Shown here one piece after another: positions 1-5,994 of a stretch of DNA of 7,504 nucleotides. The notes below the pieces were generated by a model. That model did no database searches and was not told the origin of the DNA. It worked only from the letters and a program-made list of their open reading frames with translations. The stretch's first letter is position 1; each line of letters starts with the position of its first letter. The DNA is from Methanomicrobiaceae archaeon UBA436 (GTDB taxonomy: Archaea > Halobacteriota > Methanomicrobia > Methanomicrobiales > Methanoculleaceae). The stretch lies in assembly GCA_002497965.1 (NCBI GenBank), contig DAFR01000085.1:1-7504 (forward strand), written 5' to 3'. The position numbers and the translations under genes were made by a program.

Positions 1-2
1 CC

Positions 3-1424
3 GAGGGGCGCAAGATGAGCAAGAGTTTCGGGAACGTCGTGACCCCGGAAGAGGTCATGAACCAGTTCGGCGTCGACGTTCTCCGGTTCTACGTTCTCTG
101 GTCAAACGCTCCCTGGGACGACCTGAAGTTCAACTGGGACGGCGTGAAGACCATACACCGGACGCTCAACATCCTCTGGAACGTCTACCGGTTCCCGCTT
201 CCCTATATGGTCCTGGACTCCTTCAGCCCGGCATCCGAGGACGGCGACCTGTGGGACGGGACGTTCGTCCGGGCCCATATCAGCGATATGCCGGATGAGG
301 ACCGCTGGATCCTATCCCGTGTAAACTCGCTTGTCCGGGTAACTACGGCAGAGATGCAGGACTACAACCTCCATAAGGTGACGCGGGCGCTTGCAAACTT
401 CATCCTGGAAGACCTCTCCCGCTGGTATGTGCAGGTCGTCAGGCCCAGGATGTGGCTGGAAGAAGACTCAACGGAGAAACTCTACGCATACGAGACGTTC
501 TACTACGTCCTGCGCCGCCTGATCGCACTCCTTGCACCGTTTGTCCCCCATATCACCGAGGAGATGTATGGCAACCTGCGCCTGGAGGGCGACCCGGAGA
601 GCGTTCATATGCTCGACTGGCCGGTGGCAGACGAGCACCTCATCGACCAGGGGCTTGAGTCCTCCATGGAGGTCATCCGGTCGTTTGACGACGCAGTCGC
701 CACAGCCCGGCAGGCCGGGAGACGGAAACTCCGCTGGCCGGTCGCCGAGACGGTGGTTGTCGCTGAAAACGAAGCGGTTAAGGCGGCCATGGAAGAATTG
801 AACGAACTCGCCAGGATCCGGGCAAACAGCCGCTCCGTCCGGGTTATCACCGGGGCGTGGGATCGGATCCGCTGGAAACCTGAACCGGTGATGCGAGCCA
901 TCGGCCCGGAGTTCGGCAAGAAGGCACCGAGGGTCAAAGCGCTGATCGAGCAGGCGGACGGCACCACGCTGAAGACCGCCATCGAACGGGACGGGAAAGC
1001 CAGGCTCGATGGCTACGAGATCGAGGAGCGCCACGTCACCTTCTCGGAATCCCTGCCGGAGGGCGTATTTGCCGCCCCCATGAAAGATGCGACGGTATAC
1101 GTCGATATCACCCTCACCCCTGACCTGGAGGCCGAGGGATACGCCAGGGAGGTGATCCGGCGGATCCAGGAGATGCGCCGCCAGCTAAACCTCAATGTCG
1201 ACGACTATATCGTCGCGGCCGTGGATGTCGCCAACGAACGGGTGGCATCGCTCATCGGGGAAGAGAAGTGGAAGAAGGAGATAGCCGGCGAGGTGCGCGC
1301 ATCCGATCTCGTCATCCGCCGCACGGACGGAGACCGGCCGGGAGAAGGGTCTTACACCCTTGATAAGACCTGGGACGTGGAGGGTGTGCAGATGCGGATC
1401 GGCATCTCACGCGCCGGTGAGTGA
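3..1424 (+). CDS. ileS: Isoleucyl-tRNA synthetase, C-terminal part (5' end outside window)
   Basis: This class I synthetase charges tRNA-Ile with isoleucine in the cytoplasm. The window opens inside the gene: the reading frame is already open at base 3 and the first codons give the class I KMSKS loop (K-M-S-K-S-F-G), so the Rossmann catalytic core and HIGH motif lie upstream. The visible 473 residues hold the end of the catalytic domain (N-A-P-W-D-D-L-K-F-N), the helical anticodon-binding domain starting near D-E-D-R-W-I-L-S-R (about base 294) with L-E-D-L-S-R-W-Y-V and P-F-V-P-H-I-T-E-E-M-Y, and the C-terminal extension with E-A-E-G-Y-A-R-E-V-I-R-R-I-Q-E-M-R. This extension is typical of the archaeal/eukaryal IleRS branch. 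There is no cysteine in the visible part, so the C-terminal zinc knuckle of many bacterial IleRS enzymes is absent. Archaeal IleRS is usually about 1,050 residues, so a little under half is seen. The 3' end overlaps the convergent thg1 by 18 bases. The identification is secure. Confidence 0.95.
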   Translation, partial: EGRKMSKSFGNVVTPEEVMNQFGVDVLRFYVLWSNAPWDDLKFNWDGVKTIHRTLNILWNVYRFPLPYMVLDSFSPASEDGDLWDGTFVRAHISDMPDEDRWILSRVNSLVRVTTAEMQDYNLHKVTRALANFILEDLSRWYVQVVRPRMWLEEDSTEKLYAYETFYYVLRRLIALLAPFVPHITEEMYGNLRLEGDPESVHMLDWPVADEHLIDQGLESSMEVIRSFDDAVATARQAGRRKLRWPVAETVVVAENEAVKAAMEELNELARIRANSRSVRVITGAWDRIRWKPEPVMRAIGPEFGKKAPRVKALIEQADGTTLKTAIERDGKARLDGYEIEERHVTFSESLPEGVFAAPMKDATVYVDITLTPDLEAEGYAREVIRRIQEMRRQLNLNVDDYIVAAVDVANERVASLIGEEKWKKEIAGEVRASDLVIRRTDGDRPGEGSYTLDKTWDVEGVQMRIGISRAGE

Positions 1425-2141
1425 CCGGATCAGCGCTGCTCCCTCTGGACTGGAGAAGAGAGGCGTCTCCTCCAGTTCACGGATGCACATCCGCATGACC
1501 TGGACGGTCTCCCCCGTCACCGGGTTATACCCTTCTTTCGTGCACTCTTCCCGGTAGAGGAGCGTCCCGCGCCTCTGCCAGGCAGGCGTCGCTGCCAGGT
1601 TGATGCCGCGCTCAAACATCATCTCGTGCATCTCTTCTGAGCGCATCCCCCGGAGCGCCGCGGCAGCCTGCCGTGACGTCATACCCTCCTCCATAAGCGC
1701 GCTCTGGCAATATGCGTTGATGTGGTTGCGCCAGGCCTCGTTCTGTCTGGATACGAGATACTCGAGTGCAAACCCACCGGCCGCCGGGATTGTCCGGGCA
1801 TCGAACGCCAGCGGCCGGGTGCAACCGACCTCGATCGTTAGTTTGCTTGCTGCAACCGCGGCGGTCACGGAGTCGAGTTTCTCAATCCGCCCGGAGAACG
1901 GCAGCGTCTTGAAATAGAGGCTGATCTCGTCGGAGAAGGTGTAGGCGAAGACCGGGGAAAGTCCACTCTCCCTGAGAAGGTAGCGGCAGACCGCTCGCAT
2001 GCTCGCGCTGAAAGAAGGGTCGAACGGTTTTTTGAGGTTGAGCGCACGTGCCAGTCGCTGGAATGCCCGGCCGTCAAGCCTGACGAAAACGGGGGGGAAG
2101 ATGGTCAGGTTTGAGAAGATCTCCCGATCTCTGATATCCAT
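1407..2141 (-). CDS. thg1: tRNA-His guanylyltransferase (Thg1 family)
   Basis: Thg1-family enzymes add a nucleotide in the unusual 3'-to-5' direction. In eukaryotes this makes G-1 of tRNA-His, and archaeal members perform template-dependent addition or repair of tRNA 5' ends. The 244-residue product shows the family's palm-domain motifs: V-R-L-D-G-R-A-F at about 20-27 (metal-binding Asp23), F-S-D-E-I-S at 69-74 (metal-binding Asp71 and Glu72), A-F-D-A-R at 112-116, and the signature S-R-Q-x5-W-x-N-H-I-N-A-Y at 131-144. The length is normal for the family. The frame stays open upstream to an ATG at 2240, but that would add 33 Ser/Arg-rich residues lying over the preceding gene. The start at 2141 gives the conserved M-D-I-R-D-R-E-I-F-S opening and leaves a 34-base gap to the PRC-barrel gene. 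No convincing Shine-Dalgarno site precedes it, so it may be read by coupling or from an internal promoter. It probably shares a transcript with the PRC-barrel gene. Confidence 0.92.
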   Translation of the reverse strand: MDIRDREIFSNLTIFPPVFVRLDGRAFQRLARALNLKKPFDPSFSASMRAVCRYLLRESGLSPVFAYTFSDEISLYFKTLPFSGRIEKLDSVTAAVAASKLTIEVGCTRPLAFDARTIPAAGGFALEYLVSRQNEAWRNHINAYCQSALMEEGMTSRQAAAALRGMRSEEMHEMMFERGINLAATPAWQRRGTLLYREECTKEGYNPVTGETVQVMRMCIRELEETPLFSSPEGAALIRSLTGA

Positions 2142-2175
2142 ATCTAGGCAGACGTTATCCGGGCGGGCCGGGCAA

Positions 2176-2445
2176 TCACGATTGCTCTTCTTTTGCCGGC
2201 GACTTGAAGAGCCCGGGGATGTGACGGATGATGACGACATCCCCCACGCTCTTTACGATGCGGAAGGGGATCTGCAGCCCGGTGTAGCCCTTCACCTCCC
2301 CGATCTCGGGGTTGAGGTCGCCGATCGCGAGGGCGGCTATCTTCTTCTGGTCGACGTCGAGCACAACATCGTCAACATTCCCGATAAAGACAGCCCTGTC
2401 GGTGTAGACCGGCAATCCGAAGATCTCTGTGATCTGTGTTCTCAT
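2176..2445 (-). CDS. Small PRC-barrel domain protein
   Basis: This 89-residue protein is a stand-alone PRC-barrel. It opens M-R-T-Q-I-T-E-I-F-G-L-P-V-Y-T-D-R-A-V-F, followed by I-G-N-V-D-D-V-V-L-D (21-30), A-A-L-A-I-G-D-L-N (37-45), then Q-I-P-F and I-V-K-S-V-G-D-V-V-I-I. This is the usual PRC-barrel order: an 'x-G-x-x-V-x-D' beta hairpin and a closing 'I-P-f-x-x-I-x-x-I-G-D-v-v-i-l'-like strand pair. PRC-barrels occur in RimM (ribosome maturation) and photosynthetic reaction centre H subunits. Archaea carry many stand-alone copies whose role is mostly unknown, so no function is claimed. There is no signal peptide or membrane segment. An in-frame ATG at 2550 would add a hydrophobic run read across the promoter gap and into the divergent gene, so the start at 2445 is preferred; it has a good Shine-Dalgarno site 5 bases upstream. 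It is probably the first gene of a two-gene unit with thg1. Confidence 0.85.
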   Translation of the reverse strand: MRTQITEIFGLPVYTDRAVFIGNVDDVVLDVDQKKIAALAIGDLNPEIGEVKGYTGLQIPFRIVKSVGDVVIIRHIPGLFKSPAKEEQS

Positions 2446-2496
2446 CTGTATCCTCTGAAGGTATATTACTATAAATGATAAAAAGATACTCATTTT
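2446..2496. promoter_or_regulatory. AT-rich divergent promoter gap
   Basis: These 51 bases separate the divergent PRC-barrel and M50 protease genes and are strikingly AT-rich compared with the GC-rich genes on both sides. On the + strand, a TATA-like stretch TATATTACTATAAA (2462-2475) is centred about 28 bases before the protease ATG at 2497. No Shine-Dalgarno site precedes that ATG, so a leaderless or nearly leaderless transcript is likely. On the minus strand, TTTTTATC and TTTATAG (about 2470-2485) are possible TATA boxes for the PRC-barrel/thg1 unit. Both promoters must share the same few bases, so TBP binding in the two directions may compete. This is an inference from base composition and spacing; no transcription start is known. 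Confidence 0.6.
2451..2456 (-). promoter_or_regulatory. Ribosome binding site fixing the PRC-barrel start
   Basis: Read on the minus strand, AGAGGA lies five bases before the ATG at 2445. It fits the GGAGGTGA-type anti-16S site and supports this start over the longer in-frame ATG at 2550. Confidence 0.7.
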
Positions 2497-3630
2497 ATGG
2501 AAACGTCGCTGCAGATCGGGAACATCGCTGGAATACCGGTCAAAATACACTGGAGTTTTCTACTGGTGATCCCTCTATTTGCCTGGATCATCGGGAGTCA
2601 GATCGTGCTCACGACCGAGTTGATAAGGATCCTCTTTGGTGTCCCGATCGATGCGACGCTGATCACAGAAGGGTTCAACCCCTACATCCTCGGAACCGCC
2701 GTCGCACTGGGTCTATTCTTTGGTGTATTCGTCCACGAGGTGGCCCACTCACTCATAGCGAAAGCGAAAGGGATCAAGATCCACGGCATCACGCTCCTCA
2801 TCCTGGGCGGGGTCTCCCAGATGGAGGAGGTTGTGCCGGACCCGAAGGTGGAACTCCCGATGGCGCTTGCCGGGCCGCTCACAAGCCTGGCGATAGGTAT
2901 CATATGCAGCGCCCTGGTCTACGTCTTCCCCGTCCTTCCTGACCCGGCCGTAGCCGGCGTCCTGATCTTTACCTTCGGCTACCTTGGGCTCTTAAACGTC
3001 CTGCTCTTCGCGTTCAACCTGCTCCCGGCGTTCCCGATGGACGGCGGGCGCGTGCTGCGGGCGTGGCTCGCGCGGCGGATGCCGCTCTCGCGTGCAACCC
3101 AGATCGCCGCCGATGTGGGGAAGGGCTTTGCCGTTCTCTTCGGAATCTTCGGGTTCCTGATGTTGAACCCCATCCTGATCTTAATCGCGTTCTTCATCTA
3201 CATCGGGGCAAACCAGGAGGCCACATTCCTGCGCTACTACGTCCTGCTGCAGGACGTCACCGTGGCGGACGCTATGAGCAACTCCCTAGTCACCGTGGAG
3301 CCAGAGACCCCGCTCCCCCGGTTGCTGGAACTTATGTACGAGACGAAGCATCTCGGGTTCCCTGTGGTTGAGCGTGGGAATCTCGTCGGGATTGTTACAC
3401 TCAGCGACATTCACAAGGTCTCACCGATCGACCGGGAGGCGATGCAGGTGCGTGACGTCATGACCCGGGACCCGATAACACTCCCGACATCGGCACCACT
3501 CATCGACGCGCTCCGGATCATGACCTCCCATGGCATAGGAAGGATCCCGGTTGTTAATGACGGCGATCTTGTGGGGATTGTGACAAGGACGGACGTGCTC
3601 CGGGTTATGGAACTGCGGGAGAAGGCGTAA
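2497..3630 (+). CDS. Site-2-type M50 membrane metalloprotease with two CBS domains
   Basis: This is an intramembrane zinc protease of the site-2 protease/SpoIVFB group; its substrate cannot be told from the sequence. The 377-residue product opens I-G-N-I-A-G-I-P-V-K-I-H-W-S, typical of the CBS-containing archaeal and bacterial branch. Hydrophobic segments lie at about 19-36, 64-86, 124-146, 153-176 and 209-238 (probably two passes). The zinc motif H-E-V-A-H is at 80-84 (His80, Glu81, His84) in the second segment. The third ligand, Asp182, lies in N-L-L-P-A-F-P-M-D-G-G-R (174-185). All catalytic residues are present. Two CBS domains follow at about 256-306 and 320-372, the first ending G-I-V-T-L-S-D and the second G-I-V-T-R-T-D. 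CBS pairs commonly bind adenine nucleotides, so protease activity may respond to energy state (family knowledge, not shown here). The gene stands alone, divergent from the PRC-barrel gene. The ATG at 2497 gives the conserved N-terminus. Confidence 0.93.
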   Translation: METSLQIGNIAGIPVKIHWSFLLVIPLFAWIIGSQIVLTTELIRILFGVPIDATLITEGFNPYILGTAVALGLFFGVFVHEVAHSLIAKAKGIKIHGITLLILGGVSQMEEVVPDPKVELPMALAGPLTSLAIGIICSALVYVFPVLPDPAVAGVLIFTFGYLGLLNVLLFAFNLLPAFPMDGGRVLRAWLARRMPLSRATQIAADVGKGFAVLFGIFGFLMLNPILILIAFFIYIGANQEATFLRYYVLLQDVTVADAMSNSLVTVEPETPLPRLLELMYETKHLGFPVVERGNLVGIVTLSDIHKVSPIDREAMQVRDVMTRDPITLPTSAPLIDALRIMTSHGIGRIPVVNDGDLVGIVTRTDVLRVMELREKA

Positions 3631-3734
3631 GTGGGCAGCCCCTCCCGGGCAATTCTCGCACCGGCTGGCGGGTGTCAGGCCCGTTTGATGGGCAGCAGTC
3701 TGGAACTCTTCACGCACGGGAGAGGTGTGGGGCT
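3631..3734. other. Convergent intergenic gap, no gene seen
   Basis: This gap of 104 bases separates the stop codons of the M50 protease gene and the radical SAM gene. I see no plausible small gene and no oligo-T run of the type that ends archaeal transcripts on either strand. The only structure noticed is a long-range imperfect inverted repeat: AGCCCCTCCCG (3637-3647) can pair with CGGGA (3717-3721) and GGGGCT (3729-3734), with a bulge between them. In such GC-rich DNA this may be chance. Confidence 0.5.
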
Positions 3735-5381
3735 CTAAAACATGATCAGATCATCGAGCCCTGTCTCCCCCGCGACCGCCCGGAACTCCTCCAGGCTCGA
3801 AAACGGCCGGCTGGCGGCGATGCTTGCGGCCCTCTTCCTGCCGATGCCAGGGATCCAGCGGAGCGCCGCCGGCGGGAGGCTGTTTATCTCCACCGGATAC
3901 GGGAGAGCGGTCACTGACCGACTCCCCCAATCGACCACGACAGCGTCGATGACCGTTCTCACAGGGAGTTCGAGCGGGATCCCGACAAGGATGGGGTATG
4001 AACCCATCTGCCGCCCGAACGACGGTCTCCCGGAGACCTCGATGACCACTTCCTTGAGAATGCTGCCGACCGGGAAGACCCGGCGCAGCATCGGTTCGTC
4101 GAACTCCCGCCTGACCCAATCCTTGAACGCCCTGAACCGGGCATCGTGCTTCCCCAGGGTGTTCTCCTCGTAGGCGGCCGTACCCTCAAAAGGCATCAAC
4201 TGCCGGATGTTCACCCGCCGCACAAGCAGCCCGGCGTCGAGCACGCGGCGGAGGAACGCCTGGTTTGCATCAAACGTCGCCGGCGTCTCGCCGGCAAGAC
4301 CGATGATGAAGTTCAAGCCCGGCAGGAGTTCGGGGATGCCGCGGGTCCGCCTCCCCCCAACCTCGTTCACCACCTCGATGGCGCGGAATACGTCCTCCGG
4401 CATGGCTTTGAGGTTGTTTGCCCTGACAACCGCCGGGTCCGCGGTCTCCATCCCGAACGCCGCGGTGTCGCCGGGTGTGTGCCTGGCCACTATCACCTCG
4501 AGCGCCGCCCGTGCAGCGTCCGGATGTCTGGCGATGGTGCCGGGGTTGATGTTGTCGATGTGGAGGGTCTTAAGGTTGGGTGCGTTCTCTCTTACCGCCG
4601 AGAAGAGGTCCTCAAGCGCCTCAGGCCGGGGGAGCGGGAACTCGCCGCCACCGGCGCTCTGGTAGGAAAGAAGGTCAGGCTGGCGACCGAGCCTGAAATG
4701 GCGGGCACCGGCCGCGTGGAGCGCCGCCACCTCGTCCGCGATCCCCTCGATGCTCCGGTAGCGTGGGAGGCCGTAGAAAGGCTCGGTGCAGAACGAGCAT
4801 CCCCCGACTGTTGCACGGGGGCAACCGGTTGCGGTCTCCAGCTCGCAGATTACGTGAGGGAACGAGGGGTGCTGCGTTATGATCCCGGCACCAGCAGCGC
4901 ACCAGGGATCGCTCAGGGCGTAATCCCGCTCACCTTCCGGTTCACCCCCCGAGAGCCAGGAGTCCAGCGCAACAGCCGGAGAGCCGCGGAGAACTGCATC
5001 AAACCCGGCTATTGCCTGCCGGATTGCTTTCTTCCCACCCCCTGGAGCATACCCGAAGTTGATCGGGCCGCCGATCGCGGTGGCCGGTTCCCTGAGGGTG
5101 AGCCCGATCTGCTGGATCTCCGTAAGGGTTGCTGGTCTGCCGCCTATGTAAGCGCCGGGCACGGTCAGCCCGGCGATCATCACCACCAGGCCGCCACGGC
5201 CGTGACCGGCGAGAAGGGACGGGTTGGCCCGGACCTGATCGATGGTGGCGTAGCGTGGCGCGTAGCCATGCGCGGCCAGGACGCCGGCGACCTCGCGGAT
5301 GTAGGGGGATATGTATGGGGGGACACCGAGACACGCGGGTTCATCGACGTAACCGTCGATGATAAGGGCCTCAGAGGTCAT
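3735..5381 (-). CDS. Radical SAM protein with C-terminal helix-hairpin-helix (COG1031 type)
   Basis: This 548-residue protein is an orphan radical SAM enzyme of a mainly archaeal group; its reaction is unknown. Residues 1-135 look like the Rossmann-type N-terminal domain of B12-binding radical SAM proteins, but I see no cobalamin DxHxxG motif. The core begins near 178 (I-C-E-L-E-T-A-T-G-C-P-R-A) with cysteines at 187, 195 and 198, giving CX7CX2C followed by T-E-P-F-Y-G. The classical spacing is CX3CX2C. Later barrel elements include H-I-D-N-I-N-P-G (274-281), G-M-E-T-A-D (310-315) and N-F-I-I-G-L-A-G-E-T (357-366). Residues about 437-495 resemble a TRAM-like beta domain, and 500-536 form a helix-hairpin-helix (W-I-P-G-I-G-R-K-R-A), both suggesting nucleic-acid binding. 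The start overlaps the end of mptE by 11 bases; a Shine-Dalgarno site AGGATGA (5388-5394) lies inside mptE. It is the last gene of the operon. A tRNA or RNA modification role is possible but unproven. Confidence 0.88.
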   Translation of the reverse strand: MTSEALIIDGYVDEPACLGVPPYISPYIREVAGVLAAHGYAPRYATIDQVRANPSLLAGHGRGGLVVMIAGLTVPGAYIGGRPATLTEIQQIGLTLREPATAIGGPINFGYAPGGGKKAIRQAIAGFDAVLRGSPAVALDSWLSGGEPEGERDYALSDPWCAAGAGIITQHPSFPHVICELETATGCPRATVGGCSFCTEPFYGLPRYRSIEGIADEVAALHAAGARHFRLGRQPDLLSYQSAGGGEFPLPRPEALEDLFSAVRENAPNLKTLHIDNINPGTIARHPDAARAALEVIVARHTPGDTAAFGMETADPAVVRANNLKAMPEDVFRAIEVVNEVGGRRTRGIPELLPGLNFIIGLAGETPATFDANQAFLRRVLDAGLLVRRVNIRQLMPFEGTAAYEENTLGKHDARFRAFKDWVRREFDEPMLRRVFPVGSILKEVVIEVSGRPSFGRQMGSYPILVGIPLELPVRTVIDAVVVDWGSRSVTALPYPVEINSLPPAALRWIPGIGRKRAASIAASRPFSSLEEFRAVAGETGLDDLIMF

Positions 5382-5994
5382 ACCCCATCATCCTGAGGAG
5401 TTCGCCCGCCCAGTAGAGTTTTCCCCTCTTTAGGGGGTCGACATCCCGGTCGGCGAGATCGAACCCGATGATCCGGACGTCTGCCGCGCCGAGCTCCCTG
5501 GCGGCAAAGACCGCCCTGTCACCGTCGGTGAACCCCCCGAAGTTGTGGACGCCCGGAATGGGAGCCGCCTGGGTGGTTGCCACCAGCGGCCCGGGTATGC
5601 GGGGGACCCAGTGGCGGAGGAGCGGGATGTTATCCCCGTGAGCATGGACAACCATCACCGTTCTCTGCCGGGAGAGGTCTATGAAGATATCCGTCGCCCC
5701 GTCCAGGTCTGTAAAGACCGCGTCCGGCCGCACTCCGTGACCGGCAAGCACCTCCGCCGCTGCGTCGGCGGCAAGCACCGTCCCATCGATCCGGTCAAGT
5801 TCTGCCGGGAGGGAGGGGGCGTTCCCGCAGACCGTAACGGTCCTCCCCCGGATCAGCGCTTCAAGCAGCGCGATATCGTCCCGGCCGCCGGCAAGGTCTG
5901 CGAGCACCCGGGCGGCCTCTTCGTCTGCCTCGCGTTCAAACCCAAAATACTCCAGAATCGCGGTGTAGTGAGGCTCCCAGTCCTCAAACCTCAT
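5371..5994 (-). CDS. mptE: 6-hydroxymethyl-7,8-dihydropterin pyrophosphokinase (MptE, DUF115 family)
   Basis: MptE transfers pyrophosphate from ATP to 6-hydroxymethyl-7,8-dihydropterin, preparing the pterin for joining to the arylamine side chain in tetrahydromethanopterin (C1 carrier) synthesis. It is the archaeal counterpart of bacterial FolK but is unrelated in sequence. The 207-residue product shows the DUF115 motifs: V-C-G-N-A-P-S-L (55-62, glycine-containing loop), P-D-A-V-F-T-D-L-D-G (90-99), V-V-H-A-H-G-D-N (115-122), T-T-Q (139-141), N-F-G-G-F-T-D-G-D-R-A (151-161), I-I-G-F-D-L (175-180) and K-R-G-K-L-Y-W-A (189-196). The length agrees with the archaeal enzyme. The ATG at 5994 shares ATGA with the stop of the upstream DHH gene, and GAGGGTGA lies just before it (GGTGA at 5998-6002), so the start is well supported. 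It is the middle gene of a three-gene operon whose other members are not known pterin genes. Confidence 0.93.
   Translation of the reverse strand: MRFEDWEPHYTAILEYFGFEREADEEAARVLADLAGGRDDIALLEALIRGRTVTVCGNAPSLPAELDRIDGTVLAADAAAEVLAGHGVRPDAVFTDLDGATDIFIDLSRQRTVMVVHAHGDNIPLLRHWVPRIPGPLVATTQAAPIPGVHNFGGFTDGDRAVFAARELGAADVRIIGFDLADRDVDPLKRGKLYWAGELLRMMGYDL
5388..5394 (-). promoter_or_regulatory. Ribosome binding site for the radical SAM gene, inside mptE
   Basis: AGGATGA on the minus strand lies six bases before the ATG at 5381, within the last codons of mptE. Ribosomes ending mptE at the TGA (5371-5373) pass the radical SAM start and can reinitiate, so the two genes are probably translationally coupled. 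Confidence 0.6.
5991..5994 (-). promoter_or_regulatory. ATGA start-stop overlap between the DHH gene and mptE
   Basis: On the minus strand these four bases carry the ATG of mptE and the TGA of the DHH gene. A GGTGA Shine-Dalgarno core at 5998-6002 serves the restart. This is a classic mark of translational coupling within one mRNA. Confidence 0.8.

Noticed and set aside
468..1034. A 188-codon minus-strand open frame inside ileS
   Set aside because: It is fully antisense to conserved IleRS sequence, with no recognisable motifs and no supporting ribosome site.
2446..2550. N-terminal hydrophobic extension of the PRC-barrel protein (signal peptide-like I-F-L-S-F-I-V-I-Y)
   Set aside because: It is translation of the AT-rich promoter gap and of the 5' end of the divergent protease gene. 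The ATG at 2445 has a good Shine-Dalgarno site and the family start.
2475..2942. A 155-codon + strand open frame beginning in the promoter gap and overlapping the M50 gene
   Set aside because: It is read in another frame of the protease gene and is rich in Arg/Pro/His/Asp. The M50 frame carries the HEVAH zinc motif and membrane segments, so this is a shadow.
3637..3734. Imperfect inverted repeat in the convergent gap as a terminator or small RNA
   Set aside because: The stem is bulged, the loop is about 70 bases and there is no T-run, so in GC-rich DNA it is weak evidence. It is listed only as a property of the gap.
4146..5396. A long + strand open frame of 416 codons opposite the radical SAM gene
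   Set aside because: It lies entirely antisense to a gene with clear motifs, has Pro/Arg/Gly-rich low-complexity content with no recognisable domain, and is explained by GC-rich codon bias keeping the opposite strand open.
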